In this document: positions 8,770-16,884 of the stretch, piece by piece
Layout of the letters: each line of letters starts with the position of its first letter
Position numbering within the stretch: position 1 is the stretch's first letter
Assembly (NCBI RefSeq): GCF_000156375.1
Contig: NZ_DS996359.1
Coordinates: 488,867 to 552,866, forward strand
Direction: 5' to 3'
Source: Desulfovibrio piger ATCC 29098
GTDB lineage: Bacteria; Desulfobacterota; Desulfovibrionia; Desulfovibrionales; Desulfovibrionaceae
Length of the DNA stretch: 64,000 nucleotides
Program-made: the position numbers and the translations under genes
Notes under the pieces: model-generated
Seen by the model: only the letters and a program-made list of their open reading frames with translations
Databases searched by the model: none
What the model was told of the DNA's origin: nothing

Positions 8770-8898
8770 AGGCCCCCGCCGGAGGGGGAAGAGGAAGGAA
8801 GGCGTTCTGCCTGGGGACCGGCGGGGACCTGATTCGGGAAAGTGCGGGGCAGGGAGGCACCGGGCAGAGCCCGGCCCTGCCGGAGCGGCGTCACAGTG

Positions 8899-8930
8899 GC
8901 GGGACGGAGCCTAGCCTCCTGTCCCGCTTT
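8899..8930. terminator. Possible terminator hairpin
   Basis: GCGGGAC (8899-8905) pairs with GTCCCGC (8921-8927), with further GGAG/CTCC pairing inside, followed by only three T residues. It lies between the convergent Lrp-like and MBL-fold genes. Confidence 0.4.
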
Positions 8931-8975
8931 GCCGTCGGTCCGTCCGTCCGCGGGCCATACGGCGTTTTCCTGTCG

Positions 8976-9761
8976 TTAAAAATCAGCGCTCTGGCCGTCG
9001 TCGGGCATGAAGACGGCTTCCCGGATGCCGCGACGGCGCAGGGCCTGGTCCATGCTCTGCCGGGTCAGGGAGGCATGGGCCACGGTATCCATATGGCTGA
9101 CGATGATCCGCGCTTCCGGGCAGGCGGCGTGCAGGGCGGCCACATCCGCGTCGTCCATGATCAGGCGGCCTTCATCGAGCAGTTCGGCCGCGCAGGCGTT
9201 TACCATGACCACATCGGGCCGGAAGCGGCGCAGGCTTTCGGCCACGCCGTCGAACCAGATGGTGTCACCGGCCACATAGAGCGTCTTTTCGTCAGGATGG
9301 CGGAAGACCACGCCGCAGGACGGCCCGCAGGGGATGATGGTGCCGTGGCGTCCGGGCGTCTTGCTGAGGCGGATATCGCCAAAGACGGTCTCTTCTCCCA
9401 GCACCTCCACCCGGGCGAAGCCGGAGCGCCGGAGCACGGCGGCGTCTTCTTCGCTCTGCACGAACACGGGCACGTCCTTGTCCAGCGGCGCGCCCACGCT
9501 GCCGTCGGCGGCCATGTCGATATGGTCGGGATGCACATGGGTCACGATATAGGCATCCACACCGGCCAGGATGTTCGCCACCGGCATGGGCAGGTCGCAC
9601 AGGGGCATGGGCAGGTCCAGCTGCTCGGGGCGGCAGCGGAACATGGGATAGTCGCGGAAGGTCCCCATGCTGCCCCTGGCCGCCAGCCAGGGGTCGGTGA
9701 GGAAGGTCTTGCCGGCGTAATGGATGCGGACCATGGCGTTGCGGATCTGCTGTATCTTCAT
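8976..9761 (-). CDS. MBL-fold metal-dependent hydrolase, UlaG-like
   Basis: 261-residue cytoplasmic metallo-beta-lactamase-fold protein. The metal-binding motif THVHPDHID is complete, and later histidine/aspartate ligands are visible in PGRHGT, AGDTIW and SHMDT. The early TDPWLAARGS segment is typical of UlaG-like (lactonase-type) and related hydrolases. ATG 9761 follows AGAGGTGACT. Monocistronic, convergent with the Lrp-like gene. The substrate cannot be assigned. Confidence 0.85.
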   Translation of the reverse strand: MKIQQIRNAMVRIHYAGKTFLTDPWLAARGSMGTFRDYPMFRCRPEQLDLPMPLCDLPMPVANILAGVDAYIVTHVHPDHIDMAADGSVGAPLDKDVPVFVQSEEDAAVLRRSGFARVEVLGEETVFGDIRLSKTPGRHGTIIPCGPSCGVVFRHPDEKTLYVAGDTIWFDGVAESLRRFRPDVVMVNACAAELLDEGRLIMDDADVAALHAACPEARIIVSHMDTVAHASLTRQSMDQALRRRGIREAVFMPDDGQSADF

Positions 9762-10127
9762 GCTGAGTCACCTCTCTGGATTGTCGTTGCGGAGTCCCGG
9801 TATCCAGAGGAAAAGGTAACAGGGGCGCCGGGGCCGGGCCAGAATCCGGGCCAAGAAATGCGCGCCGTTTTCTTGAAAAAATCAAGTGGCGCGCACGAAC
9901 GCCACGAGCCGCATCCGTCTGGGGGCGATGGCTTTTCTTACAAGGCGATGCTGGGGCCTTCCGTGCCGGAACGGTGTGCCCGGGTGGGACATATGTCGGC
10001 TTATCCATGCTTTGCTTCTATGGTAAAGTATTCGATATAGGTATTTGTCATGGATGTGTACTGCGGCTAAAGAGGAAGGAACAGCGGCAGGCTCGTTTTT
10101 GCCTGCCTGACCTCAAGCCGGAGAGAC
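9762..10127. promoter_or_regulatory. Divergent intergenic region with a candidate promoter for the exported hydrolase
   Basis: 366 bp separate two divergent genes. TTGCTT (10012-10017), 17 bp and ATATAG (10035-10040) form a plausible sigma-70 promoter toward the hydrolase gene. Downstream, GGCAGGC and GCCTGCC (about 10086-10107) form a leader hairpin with a T5 loop. No further gene is supported. Confidence 0.4.
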
Positions 10128-11210
10128 ATGATGAGCATATGCAGAACACTGGCGGCGATGATCCTGGCAGGCACGATGCTGTTTGCAGGAGCGGCGGCCG
10201 CAGCGGACAAAGGCCCCTCTGGCACGACTGCTTCCAAGGATGGTGACGCTATGGAACTGGTACAGGAATGGGACAAGGTCTTTCCCCAGAGCGACAAAGT
10301 GGAACATCGTAAAGTGACCTTCCGCACCCGTTACGGCACTATGCTGGCGGGCGACCTGTACGTGCCCCGGGGCACCAAGGGCAAACTGGCGGCCCTGGCC
10401 GTGAGCGGTCCCTTTGGCGCGGTGAAGGAACAGGCGTCCGGGCTCTATGCCCAGACCATGGCCGAGCGCGGCTTCCTGACGCTGGCCTTCGACCCCTCCT
10501 ATACGGGCGAGAGCAGCGGCGAGCCGCGTCACGTGGCCTCGCCGGACATCAATACCGAAGACTTCAGCGCTGCGGTGGACTTCCTCACCACGCTGGACGC
10601 GGTGGATGCGGAGCGCATCGGCATCATCGGCATCTGCGGCTTCGGCGGCATGGGCCTGAACGCCGCCGCCATGGATACCCGCATCAAGGCCACCGTGGCC
10701 GTCACCATGTACGACATGAGCCGGGTCACGGCCAACGGCTATTTTGACGCCATGGATGCCGAGGCCCGCTACGCGCTGCGCCGGCAGCTGAACGCACAGC
10801 GCACCCGGGACGCACGCTCCGGCAGCATCGCACCGTCCGCCGCGGGCCTGCCCGCGGCCCTGACGGGCGACGAGCCGCAGTTCGTCAAGGACTACTTCGA
10901 CTATTACAAGACCAAGCGCGGCTTCCATCCCCGTTCCATCAATTCCAACGGGGCCTGGAATGCCACCTCGGCCCTGTCCTTCCTGAACATGCCGTTGCTG
11001 GCCTATGCGGGCGAGATCCGCAGCGCTGTCCTGCTGGTCCACGGCGAAAAGGCGCATTCCCGCTATTTCAGCGAGGATGCCTTCAAGAAGCTCAGCGGTG
11101 ACAACAAGGAACTGCTGATCGTGCCCGGGGCCTCGCACACGGACCTGTACGACCAGGTGGACATCATCCCCTTCGACAGGATCGAGGCCTTTTTCAAAGC
11201 CAACCTCTGA
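10128..11210 (+). CDS. Exported alpha/beta hydrolase with a cysteine at the nucleophile elbow
   Basis: 360 residues. A Sec signal peptide ends at about residue 25 (LFAGAAAAA-D), so the mature enzyme is periplasmic. The fold is that of the dienelactone-hydrolase/YcjY-like alpha/beta hydrolases: GDLYVPRG strand, FDPSYTGESSGEP, nucleophile elbow GICGFGG and a C-terminal PGASHTDLYDQ holding the catalytic histidine. The nucleophile position is Cys rather than Ser, as in dienelactone hydrolases. Start ATG 10128 follows GGAGAG; ATG 10131 is an alternative. It is monocistronic and ends in a terminator. The substrate is unknown. Confidence 0.82.
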   Translation: MMSICRTLAAMILAGTMLFAGAAAAADKGPSGTTASKDGDAMELVQEWDKVFPQSDKVEHRKVTFRTRYGTMLAGDLYVPRGTKGKLAALAVSGPFGAVKEQASGLYAQTMAERGFLTLAFDPSYTGESSGEPRHVASPDINTEDFSAAVDFLTTLDAVDAERIGIIGICGFGGMGLNAAAMDTRIKATVAVTMYDMSRVTANGYFDAMDAEARYALRRQLNAQRTRDARSGSIAPSAAGLPAALTGDEPQFVKDYFDYYKTKRGFHPRSINSNGAWNATSALSFLNMPLLAYAGEIRSAVLLVHGEKAHSRYFSEDAFKKLSGDNKELLIVPGASHTDLYDQVDIIPFDRIEAFFKANL

Positions 11211-11238
11211 TACATCTCTCCTTTCCTTGACGCACGAT

Positions 11239-11271
11239 GCGAAGCCCCGCTGCCGGGGCTTCGCTTTTTTT
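11239..11271 (+). terminator. Rho-independent terminator after the exported hydrolase
   Basis: Perfect 10-bp stem GCGAAGCCCC / GGGGCTTCGC (11239-11248 with 11255-11264) followed by a T7 run. Confidence 0.92.
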
Positions 11272-11454
11272 GTCCCTGCCGACGGACGGTGGCCTCGCAG
11301 CACGACCCTCCGGCCGGGATGGGCCAGATTGCCGGGCCGTCGCCGGTACGGCTTCCGCCGGGGCGTCTTGCCGGACATGCAGCCTGTTTTCGGCAAGGCC
11401 GCCGGGTGGCGGGCACATTGAAAAGTCCGCGTCCCTGGGGGATAATGACACATC

Positions 11455-11482
11455 CACTCCCTTCATCCCTGCCGCGGGAGTG
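11455..11482. promoter_or_regulatory. Inverted repeat upstream of the sigma-54 promoter
   Basis: CACTCCC (11455-11461) and GGGAGTG (11476-11482) form a 7-bp inverted repeat about 100-130 bp upstream of the -24 element, the distance at which enhancer-binding activators often bind. The function is speculative. The rest of the 440-bp region before the chaperone gene shows no other gene. Confidence 0.3.
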
Positions 11483-11581
11483 TACGCGCTTTCCCCGTTC
11501 CTTTCGCAAAGGGCAGGGAAGGGGCCCTGTCCGGGAGCGCAGGGGAGCGGCGCCCCTGTAACGCCGCGCCGCATTGCCCTC

Positions 11582-11597
11582 TGGCACCTTTTTTGCT
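11582..11597 (+). promoter_or_regulatory. Sigma-54 (RpoN) -24/-12 promoter
   Basis: TGGCACCTTTTTTGCT matches the -24/-12 consensus, with TGGCAC and TTGCT intact and exact GG-to-GC spacing of 12. It lies about 114 nt upstream of the type III chaperone gene and points into it. By family knowledge it would need an enhancer-binding ATPase; none is encoded in this window. Confidence 0.75.
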
Positions 11598-11710
11598 CAT
11601 CCGTACATGTATCCTGTCCGCTGCCAACGCTGTCGGCAGTACCACCAACGCTGCGGGCAGGCCGAAGATATGCCCTGAACTTTTTAGACCTCTGTACGAA
11701 AGGAGGCATC

Positions 11711-12166
11711 ATGATAAGCCGCGAGACCGCCAACACGCTTCTGGAAGAATTTTCCCGCCAGCAGGAGATCGAGCCCCTGCAGCTCGACGATGCCAACTAT
11801 TGCGCCCTGGCTTCGGCCGACGACCATGTGGTGCATCTGCGTTTCGATGAAGGGCAGGGCACGTTCATCGCCTTCGGCAGCATAGGCACGCTTTCCGAGG
11901 ATGAGGAAGTGGCCCTGCGGGAGCTGCGGGCCCTGCTCACCGCCAACCTCATGTGGCAGGATACCCAGGGCGCCACCATCACCCTGGCCCCGGAGAGCGA
12001 CACCGTACTGTTGCAGCAGATGTGGCTGCCCGAGCAGGCCACGGCGGACAAACTGGATGCCTTCCTGCAATCCTTTGCCCTGTCGCTGGACTTCTGGACG
12101 CAGCGCTGCGCGACCCTGGGCGACACCGTGATGGAGAGCGAGCAGCCCTTTTATGTGAAGGTCTAG
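11711..12166 (+). CDS. Type III secretion chaperone, CesT/SycE-like
   Basis: 151-residue acidic protein starting at ATG 11711 with an excellent AAAGGAGG site. Size, acidity and the pattern of an N-terminal helix (TANTLLEEFSRQQEI), a central beta-rich segment with LASADDHVVHLRF, and C-terminal helices match class I type III secretion chaperones (CesT/Tir-chaperone family), dimers that bind the N-terminal domain of one effector. Its gene lies 9 nt before that of a SopB/IpgD-like protein, the usual chaperone-effector arrangement. A sigma-54 promoter precedes the pair. Confidence 0.75.
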   Translation: MISRETANTLLEEFSRQQEIEPLQLDDANYCALASADDHVVHLRFDEGQGTFIAFGSIGTLSEDEEVALRELRALLTANLMWQDTQGATITLAPESDTVLLQQMWLPEQATADKLDAFLQSFALSLDFWTQRCATLGDTVMESEQPFYVKV

Positions 12167-12175
12167 GAGGGAGCT

Positions 12176-14425
12176 ATGCCTATCGATTCCATAGCCAACC
12201 TGCGCCATCTGAGCCAGGCCCAGGGCAGCTTCGTCCGCCTCGACCAGGGCACGGACAAGCTCCAGGCGACGACCGTCAAGGCCCGCTTCTGGCAGTGGTC
12301 GCAACGGAGCCAGGAAAAGGCCGGCAACAGGGCCGCGGCCGAGCGCGTGCGCGACAGCGTCTGCGCCTATTGCGGCAAGGCCGAGGGCACGCGTTTGTTC
12401 AACCAGTACATCGGCAAGAAGTCCCTGGAGGGCAAGGCCTTCACCGGCGGGAACCTGTCCAGGCTCCTGGATGCGGCGGCGGAGCGCAATCTCGCCTGCC
12501 TGGGGCGCGGCATGGTGGCCACGGGCCGGCGGGCCCTCCGGCCGGAGCTCATGGCGGAGCTGGGCCGGGCCGGTATCGACCCCGACTACTTCGTCAGCCT
12601 CGTGAGCCAGGGCGTGCGTCTGGTGGGGAGCGATGCCTGGGGGCAGCAGGCCGTCGCGGAGGGCGAGCGGGAGCTTGCCTCGGTCTCCTGGGCGGTGGAC
12701 GCCATGCGCAGGGATCTGGACGCCTTCCAGGCGGGCCTGCCCGCAGGAGCGGAGGGCGTGGACGGGCTGCTCCATTGCCTGGAAGGCCTCAAGGCACAGC
12801 TGGATGCCAAGCGGGACATCATGACAGCCCAGAAGGAGCAGAGCCCCTTCACGGCCGGGAACGTGCGCCTTGCCTTCCGGCAGACCTATGCCGCCTACGA
12901 GCGGGTCATAGGGGAACATGTGCGCCGGACAGGTGAGGAGCTGGGCAATCTGGATCCCGCTTCGGACGCGGGCATGCGTCTTGCGGAACGGGCCCGGGAC
13001 CTCAGCAGGCTGATGGCGGCCATGCAGGACAAGAAGACCGATCCGCCCGAACTGCGGGGGTTGGCCGACGGGGAACGCGTCCCCGATGCGGTGATGAAGT
13101 CCTTCAATGAGCTTCCCGGGGAGCTGGGCAATGAGCTGCACCGGCTGCTGCCCGACCTGTCGGCGGGGAAGCTGGCCAAAGAGATCAAGGAAGCCCATAT
13201 CCAGGTGCTCAACGAGCAGGACTGGGGCGTCATCCGGCGCGATCTGCAATATCTGGGACGCGGGGGCGCGGGCGTGACCGCCACCTCCACCATCACGCCC
13301 GCCTGCCATATCGGTGCGGGCGCGCAGCCCGGCCCCATCGGCCGGAGCATGGCCCGTCACGGCATCAACGGCGTCTCCTGCGAGGACAGGGGCCAGCCAA
13401 ACCATGCCCTGAACCTGGCCCGCACGGAGATCGCCGTGGGCGGCAGCACCCTGTTCCGGGGCCTTCGGCACGGCATCAACAGCGCCTATTCCATCAAGGA
13501 TCCCGCGGCCAGAAGGGCGGCCAACGCCACCCGCGCCAGAGAGATCTTCACGGCGGCCCTGCAAAGCTCCCCGAAGCTGGCGGACGTCCAGCGCAGGCTG
13601 GCGGTGAAGGCCGATGCCGTCATCGACTTGCCTCTGCTCTCCACCAGTCTGGTCACGCCCGATGTGCCGCGCGAGATCTTCGGCACGTCGGAAAAGACCT
13701 ATCTGGCCGAGCAGTGCGCCTCATGGAAGGATGCCTGCGGGCCTGACGGCACCTGCACGGTGGATGTGGTGCTGCCTGACGGGCAGGAAAGGTCGGTCAG
13801 GGTCCGGCCGCAGGTATTCACCTTCAATTTCGGTGTGAACACCGGCGCGCAGGGCGGGCTCCAGGGCCTGATCGGCGGCTGGGGCACGTCCGACCGGTAC
13901 AACAGGGAAGCCATGGCCCAGCTTTTCGGGGATGACATGCTCGGCGGGATGGTGGAGACCTATCTTGGACGGTCGGACATCTCCGCCCGGGACAGGCAGA
14001 ACGTGCAGGCCCTGCGCTACGAGATCCATGCGCTCTGGGCCACCGGGGGCTACAGGATGAGCGGGGCCGACCCCTATCGCCTGCCTGCGCGGCTGGCCAT
14101 GCTGGGGCACATCATGGGCATGATGCCGCTGTTCAACTGCAAGAGCGGCAAGGACCGCACCGGGCAGATGGACGTGGCCTGCAAGACCCTGGCCCTGCAG
14201 ATGCACGAGAACGGCGGCCTGCTGCCGCCCTTCAATGCCCCGCGCAGCTCCATGGACCGGCAGATCTTCCAGCAGGTGGCCATCAACGGCGGCAATCTGG
14301 AGATGCAGCGCCTGAACACCGGGCTGGCGGGCTTCAAGACCAAGGGCGTGGCCGGTCTCGATGCCCTGTTCACGGATGAGGCCCGGGAGATCCACCGGGG
14401 CCTCAGCAGCTATGTGAAGGCGTAA
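12176..14425 (+). CDS. SopB/IpgD-like inositol-phosphate phosphatase, predicted type III effector
   Basis: 749 residues. The C-terminal half carries both signatures of the SopB/IpgD phosphoinositide phosphatases: FNFGVN at residues 550-555 and the CX5R catalytic loop CKSGKDRTG with Cys655 and Arg661. An upstream LFRGLRHGINSAYSIKDP segment also looks family-like. In Salmonella and Shigella such effectors are injected into host cells and dephosphorylate host inositol lipids. The N-terminal ~330 residues are helix-rich with no clear signal peptide, consistent with a chaperone-bound secretion domain. The gene begins 9 nt after the chaperone stop behind GGAGGGAGCT. Base composition is like that of its neighbours, so recent transfer is not evident. 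No type III apparatus genes lie in the window. Confidence 0.82.
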   Translation: MPIDSIANLRHLSQAQGSFVRLDQGTDKLQATTVKARFWQWSQRSQEKAGNRAAAERVRDSVCAYCGKAEGTRLFNQYIGKKSLEGKAFTGGNLSRLLDAAAERNLACLGRGMVATGRRALRPELMAELGRAGIDPDYFVSLVSQGVRLVGSDAWGQQAVAEGERELASVSWAVDAMRRDLDAFQAGLPAGAEGVDGLLHCLEGLKAQLDAKRDIMTAQKEQSPFTAGNVRLAFRQTYAAYERVIGEHVRRTGEELGNLDPASDAGMRLAERARDLSRLMAAMQDKKTDPPELRGLADGERVPDAVMKSFNELPGELGNELHRLLPDLSAGKLAKEIKEAHIQVLNEQDWGVIRRDLQYLGRGGAGVTATSTITPACHIGAGAQPGPIGRSMARHGINGVSCEDRGQPNHALNLARTEIAVGGSTLFRGLRHGINSAYSIKDPAARRAANATRAREIFTAALQSSPKLADVQRRLAVKADAVIDLPLLSTSLVTPDVPREIFGTSEKTYLAEQCASWKDACGPDGTCTVDVVLPDGQERSVRVRPQVFTFNFGVNTGAQGGLQGLIGGWGTSDRYNREAMAQLFGDDMLGGMVETYLGRSDISARDRQNVQALRYEIHALWATGGYRMSGADPYRLPARLAMLGHIMGMMPLFNCKSGKDRTGQMDVACKTLALQMHENGGLLPPFNAPRSSMDRQIFQQVAINGGNLEMQRLNTGLAGFKTKGVAGLDALFTDEAREIHRGLSSYVKA

Positions 14426-14625
14426 GGCGTCAGCGCAAACGGACGTATCTCCTCCACGCATCCCTCTTTTTCAAATCCACATCCAGGGGCGGGCTTTGCC
14501 TGCCCCTGTCGCTTTGTACGGCGTGAATGTCGCCTACCCACCGCGATGCGGCATCTTCGGGCCTGGGCTTTTGCTGTTATATTTTCCAATCCCGTATGAG
14601 CAGTTTTTGAAGGGGTGGGGGAGCG

Positions 14626-14677
14626 CGAGGGGGCGGGGGAACTTTTTTCCGCCAGGAAAAGTTCCCCCGCCCCCTCG
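14626..14677. terminator. Long perfect hairpin between convergent genes
   Basis: A perfect 21-bp inverted repeat (14626-14646 with 14657-14677) around a 10-nt loop. The arms are G/C tracts ending in a run of T and A at the loop side. It lies between the effector gene (plus) and the asparagine-synthetase gene (minus) and probably acts as a bidirectional terminator. A similar element occurs at 28971-29015. Confidence 0.6.
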
Positions 14678-14729
14678 TCCATCCCGGCAGGCGAGCCTGC
14701 CGTACCGGGCCTTTCTTTTTATCTGTTCG

Positions 14730-16631
14730 CTACATGCCCCGGGCGCGCAGCCAGAGCTGGAGCACGAGCAGCGTCCAGAGCGGCTTGCGCAGGTCGGCCT
14801 TGCCGGAGCAGTGGGCATCCACCAGGGAGCGCACGGCCTCGGGCCGGAACAGGCCCTGGGCACGCAGGCGCTCGGGAGCGAAGAGCTCTTCCATGAGCGG
14901 CCGCATGCGTCCGCGCAGCCAGGCTGCCACAGGGATCTGGAAGCCGCGCTTGTTGCGGTGCAGGATTTCGGGCGGCAGCACGTCGGTGAAGGCCTTCTTG
15001 AGCAGGTATTTGCGCTGGAAACCGCGCAGCTTGTGCCGGATGGGCAGGCGGGCCACATATTCGGCAAAGTCCTTGTCCAGGAAGGGGGCGCGCACTTCCA
15101 GCGAGTGGAGCATGGAACAGCGGTCCACCTTGACCAGGATGTCGTCCAGCATGAACTGGCGGGCATAGACGTGGAAGGCCCGGGCCAGGGGTGAGGGACC
15201 GGCGGGCCAATGCTCGAACTGCTCTCGCGTGGGCGCGAAGAGGTTCTCGCGGCGCAGGAAGTCATGATCGGGACGGGCCAGCAGCTCGGCCTGCATCTCG
15301 GGCGTGAAGGAGGTGAGCAGGGTCTGCACCCGTTCCCAGGCCGGGGCGTGGGCACCGCGCAAGAAGGTCTCCACCGCCAGACGGGGATTGATGTAGCCGG
15401 CCGAGGCGGGCAGGAGCCGGGTCAGGGGCTCGATGACGCCGCGGCGCACGATGCCGGGGATGGCGTTGTACCATTCGGCGATCTTGAAGGCGATGTAGTG
15501 CTCGTACCCGGCCCAGAGCTCGTCGGCGCCGTCGCCGCCCAGGGCCACGGTGACTTTTTCGCGGGTCACGCCCGAGAGCAGCCAGGTGGGCGCCACCGAG
15601 GCGTCGGCCATGGGCACGTCCATGCGGCTGATGATGCTGGGCAGATGCTCGGCGCAATCCTCGGCCGAGAGCACGCGCTCGTGGTGGTCGGTGTTCCAGC
15701 GCTGAGCCACTACGCGGGCGTAACGGCTCTCGTCGTAGCTGGCCTCGGTGAAGCCGATGGAAAAGGTCTTGATGGGCGTGGAGGACTGCCGGGCCATGAG
15801 ACCGGCCACGATGGACGAGTCGATGCCGCCGGAGAGGAAGACCCCCAGGGGCACGTCACTGACCATGCGGCGGCCCACGGCGCGGGTGAGCAGCTCGTGC
15901 ACGTCGGCGCAGATGTCGGCCTCGGAGCGGCGGTCGTCCTCATCGGCCGGGGGCAGGTCCCAGTAGCGGCGGATGCTCAGGCGTCCGTCCTCCACCAGCA
16001 GCCAGTGCGAGGGCGGCAGGCTTTTGGCCTCGCGGTACATGGTGTCCGGGGTGGGCACGTATTCGTAGGCCAGGTAGCGCATGACGGCCTGCGGATCGAG
16101 CGAGAGCTCCAGCCCCGGTACGGCGGCCAGACAGTTGAGCTCCGAGCCGAAGAACAGGCTGCCCTGCTGCAGGGTGTAGAAAAAGGGCTTTTTGCCGAAG
16201 CGGTCCCGGGCGCAGAACAGGCGGCGGCGGGGGGCATCCCAGAGGGCGAAGGCGAACATGCCGTCGAAGCGCTGGAGGCAGTCCGTGCCCCAGACGCGGT
16301 AGGCCTGGAGGATGACCTCCGTATCGGAATGGCTGCTGTGGAAACGGGCGCCCGCCTGCAGCAGTTCCTGCCGGAGCTCGGCGAAGTTGTAGATCTCGCC
16401 GTTGAAGACGATGCAGAGCTCGCCGTCCACGTCCTGCATGGGCTGGCTGCCGCCGGAAAGGTCGATGATGGACAGGCGGCGGTGTCCCAGGCTGACGGGC
16501 CCTTCCTGCCAGATGCCGCTGCCGTCGGGGCCGCGGTAAGTGATGACGTCGGTCATGGCCCGGACATGGGACCGGGCGTCCTCGTTCAGGGGCTGGCCGT
16601 CAAGACGGCAGATACCGGCTATTCCGCACAT
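14730..16631 (-). CDS. asnB: Asparagine synthase (glutamine-hydrolysing)
   Basis: 633-residue class II amidotransferase. Processing of Met1 exposes the nucleophile Cys2 (MCGIAGICRLDG); the glutaminase domain spans about residues 1-210. The synthetase domain has the PP-loop FLSGGIDSSIVAG and the GGDGADELWAGYEHY motif. The family makes asparagine from aspartate, glutamine and ATP, but paralogues of this length often amidate sugars or peptides in envelope-polymer clusters. Here it lies downstream of a glycosyltransferase gene, which favours a biosynthetic-cluster role, though a housekeeping role cannot be excluded. Confidence 0.9.
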   Translation of the reverse strand: MCGIAGICRLDGQPLNEDARSHVRAMTDVITYRGPDGSGIWQEGPVSLGHRRLSIIDLSGGSQPMQDVDGELCIVFNGEIYNFAELRQELLQAGARFHSSHSDTEVILQAYRVWGTDCLQRFDGMFAFALWDAPRRRLFCARDRFGKKPFFYTLQQGSLFFGSELNCLAAVPGLELSLDPQAVMRYLAYEYVPTPDTMYREAKSLPPSHWLLVEDGRLSIRRYWDLPPADEDDRRSEADICADVHELLTRAVGRRMVSDVPLGVFLSGGIDSSIVAGLMARQSSTPIKTFSIGFTEASYDESRYARVVAQRWNTDHHERVLSAEDCAEHLPSIISRMDVPMADASVAPTWLLSGVTREKVTVALGGDGADELWAGYEHYIAFKIAEWYNAIPGIVRRGVIEPLTRLLPASAGYINPRLAVETFLRGAHAPAWERVQTLLTSFTPEMQAELLARPDHDFLRRENLFAPTREQFEHWPAGPSPLARAFHVYARQFMLDDILVKVDRCSMLHSLEVRAPFLDKDFAEYVARLPIRHKLRGFQRKYLLKKAFTDVLPPEILHRNKRGFQIPVAAWLRGRMRPLMEELFAPERLRAQGLFRPEAVRSLVDAHCSGKADLRKPLWTLLVLQLWLRARGM

Positions 16632-16832
16632 GGCATATCCACAGGGCGTACCGGAGGTTCAGGCCGCCGGCCGCCGGTTGCAGGTGTCGGGGGAGGGGCT
16701 CCGGCCGGAAGTCCGTCGCGGAGCGGAAAAAAGAGGGATCGCTGTGTCCCCGGCAGGGGCGGCTGCCGGAGGGGACGCGCTACCGGCCGCCGCAGGGCAC
16801 CGTTCGAGAATCGTGCACGGGGAGAAGGGGAA

Positions 16833-16874
16833 CGGGGAGGGCCGGCCTTCCGTGCGGAAGGGGCTCCCTCCCCG
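16833..16874. terminator. Hairpin after the glycosyltransferase gene
   Basis: CGGGGAGGG (16833-16841) pairs with CCCTCCCCG (16866-16874), enclosing a second stem CCTTCC/GGAAGG. It starts 11 nt after the glycosyltransferase stop codon in the minus-strand transcript. It has no long T-run, so it may be a weak terminator or an mRNA 3'-end protector. Confidence 0.45.
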
Positions 16875-16884
16875 GTGGACTTCC

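Noticed and set aside
12176..14425. Recent horizontal transfer of the SopB-like gene
   Set aside because: Base composition and codon use look like those of the neighbours and no mobile element or tRNA is adjacent; older transfer is possible but not shown.
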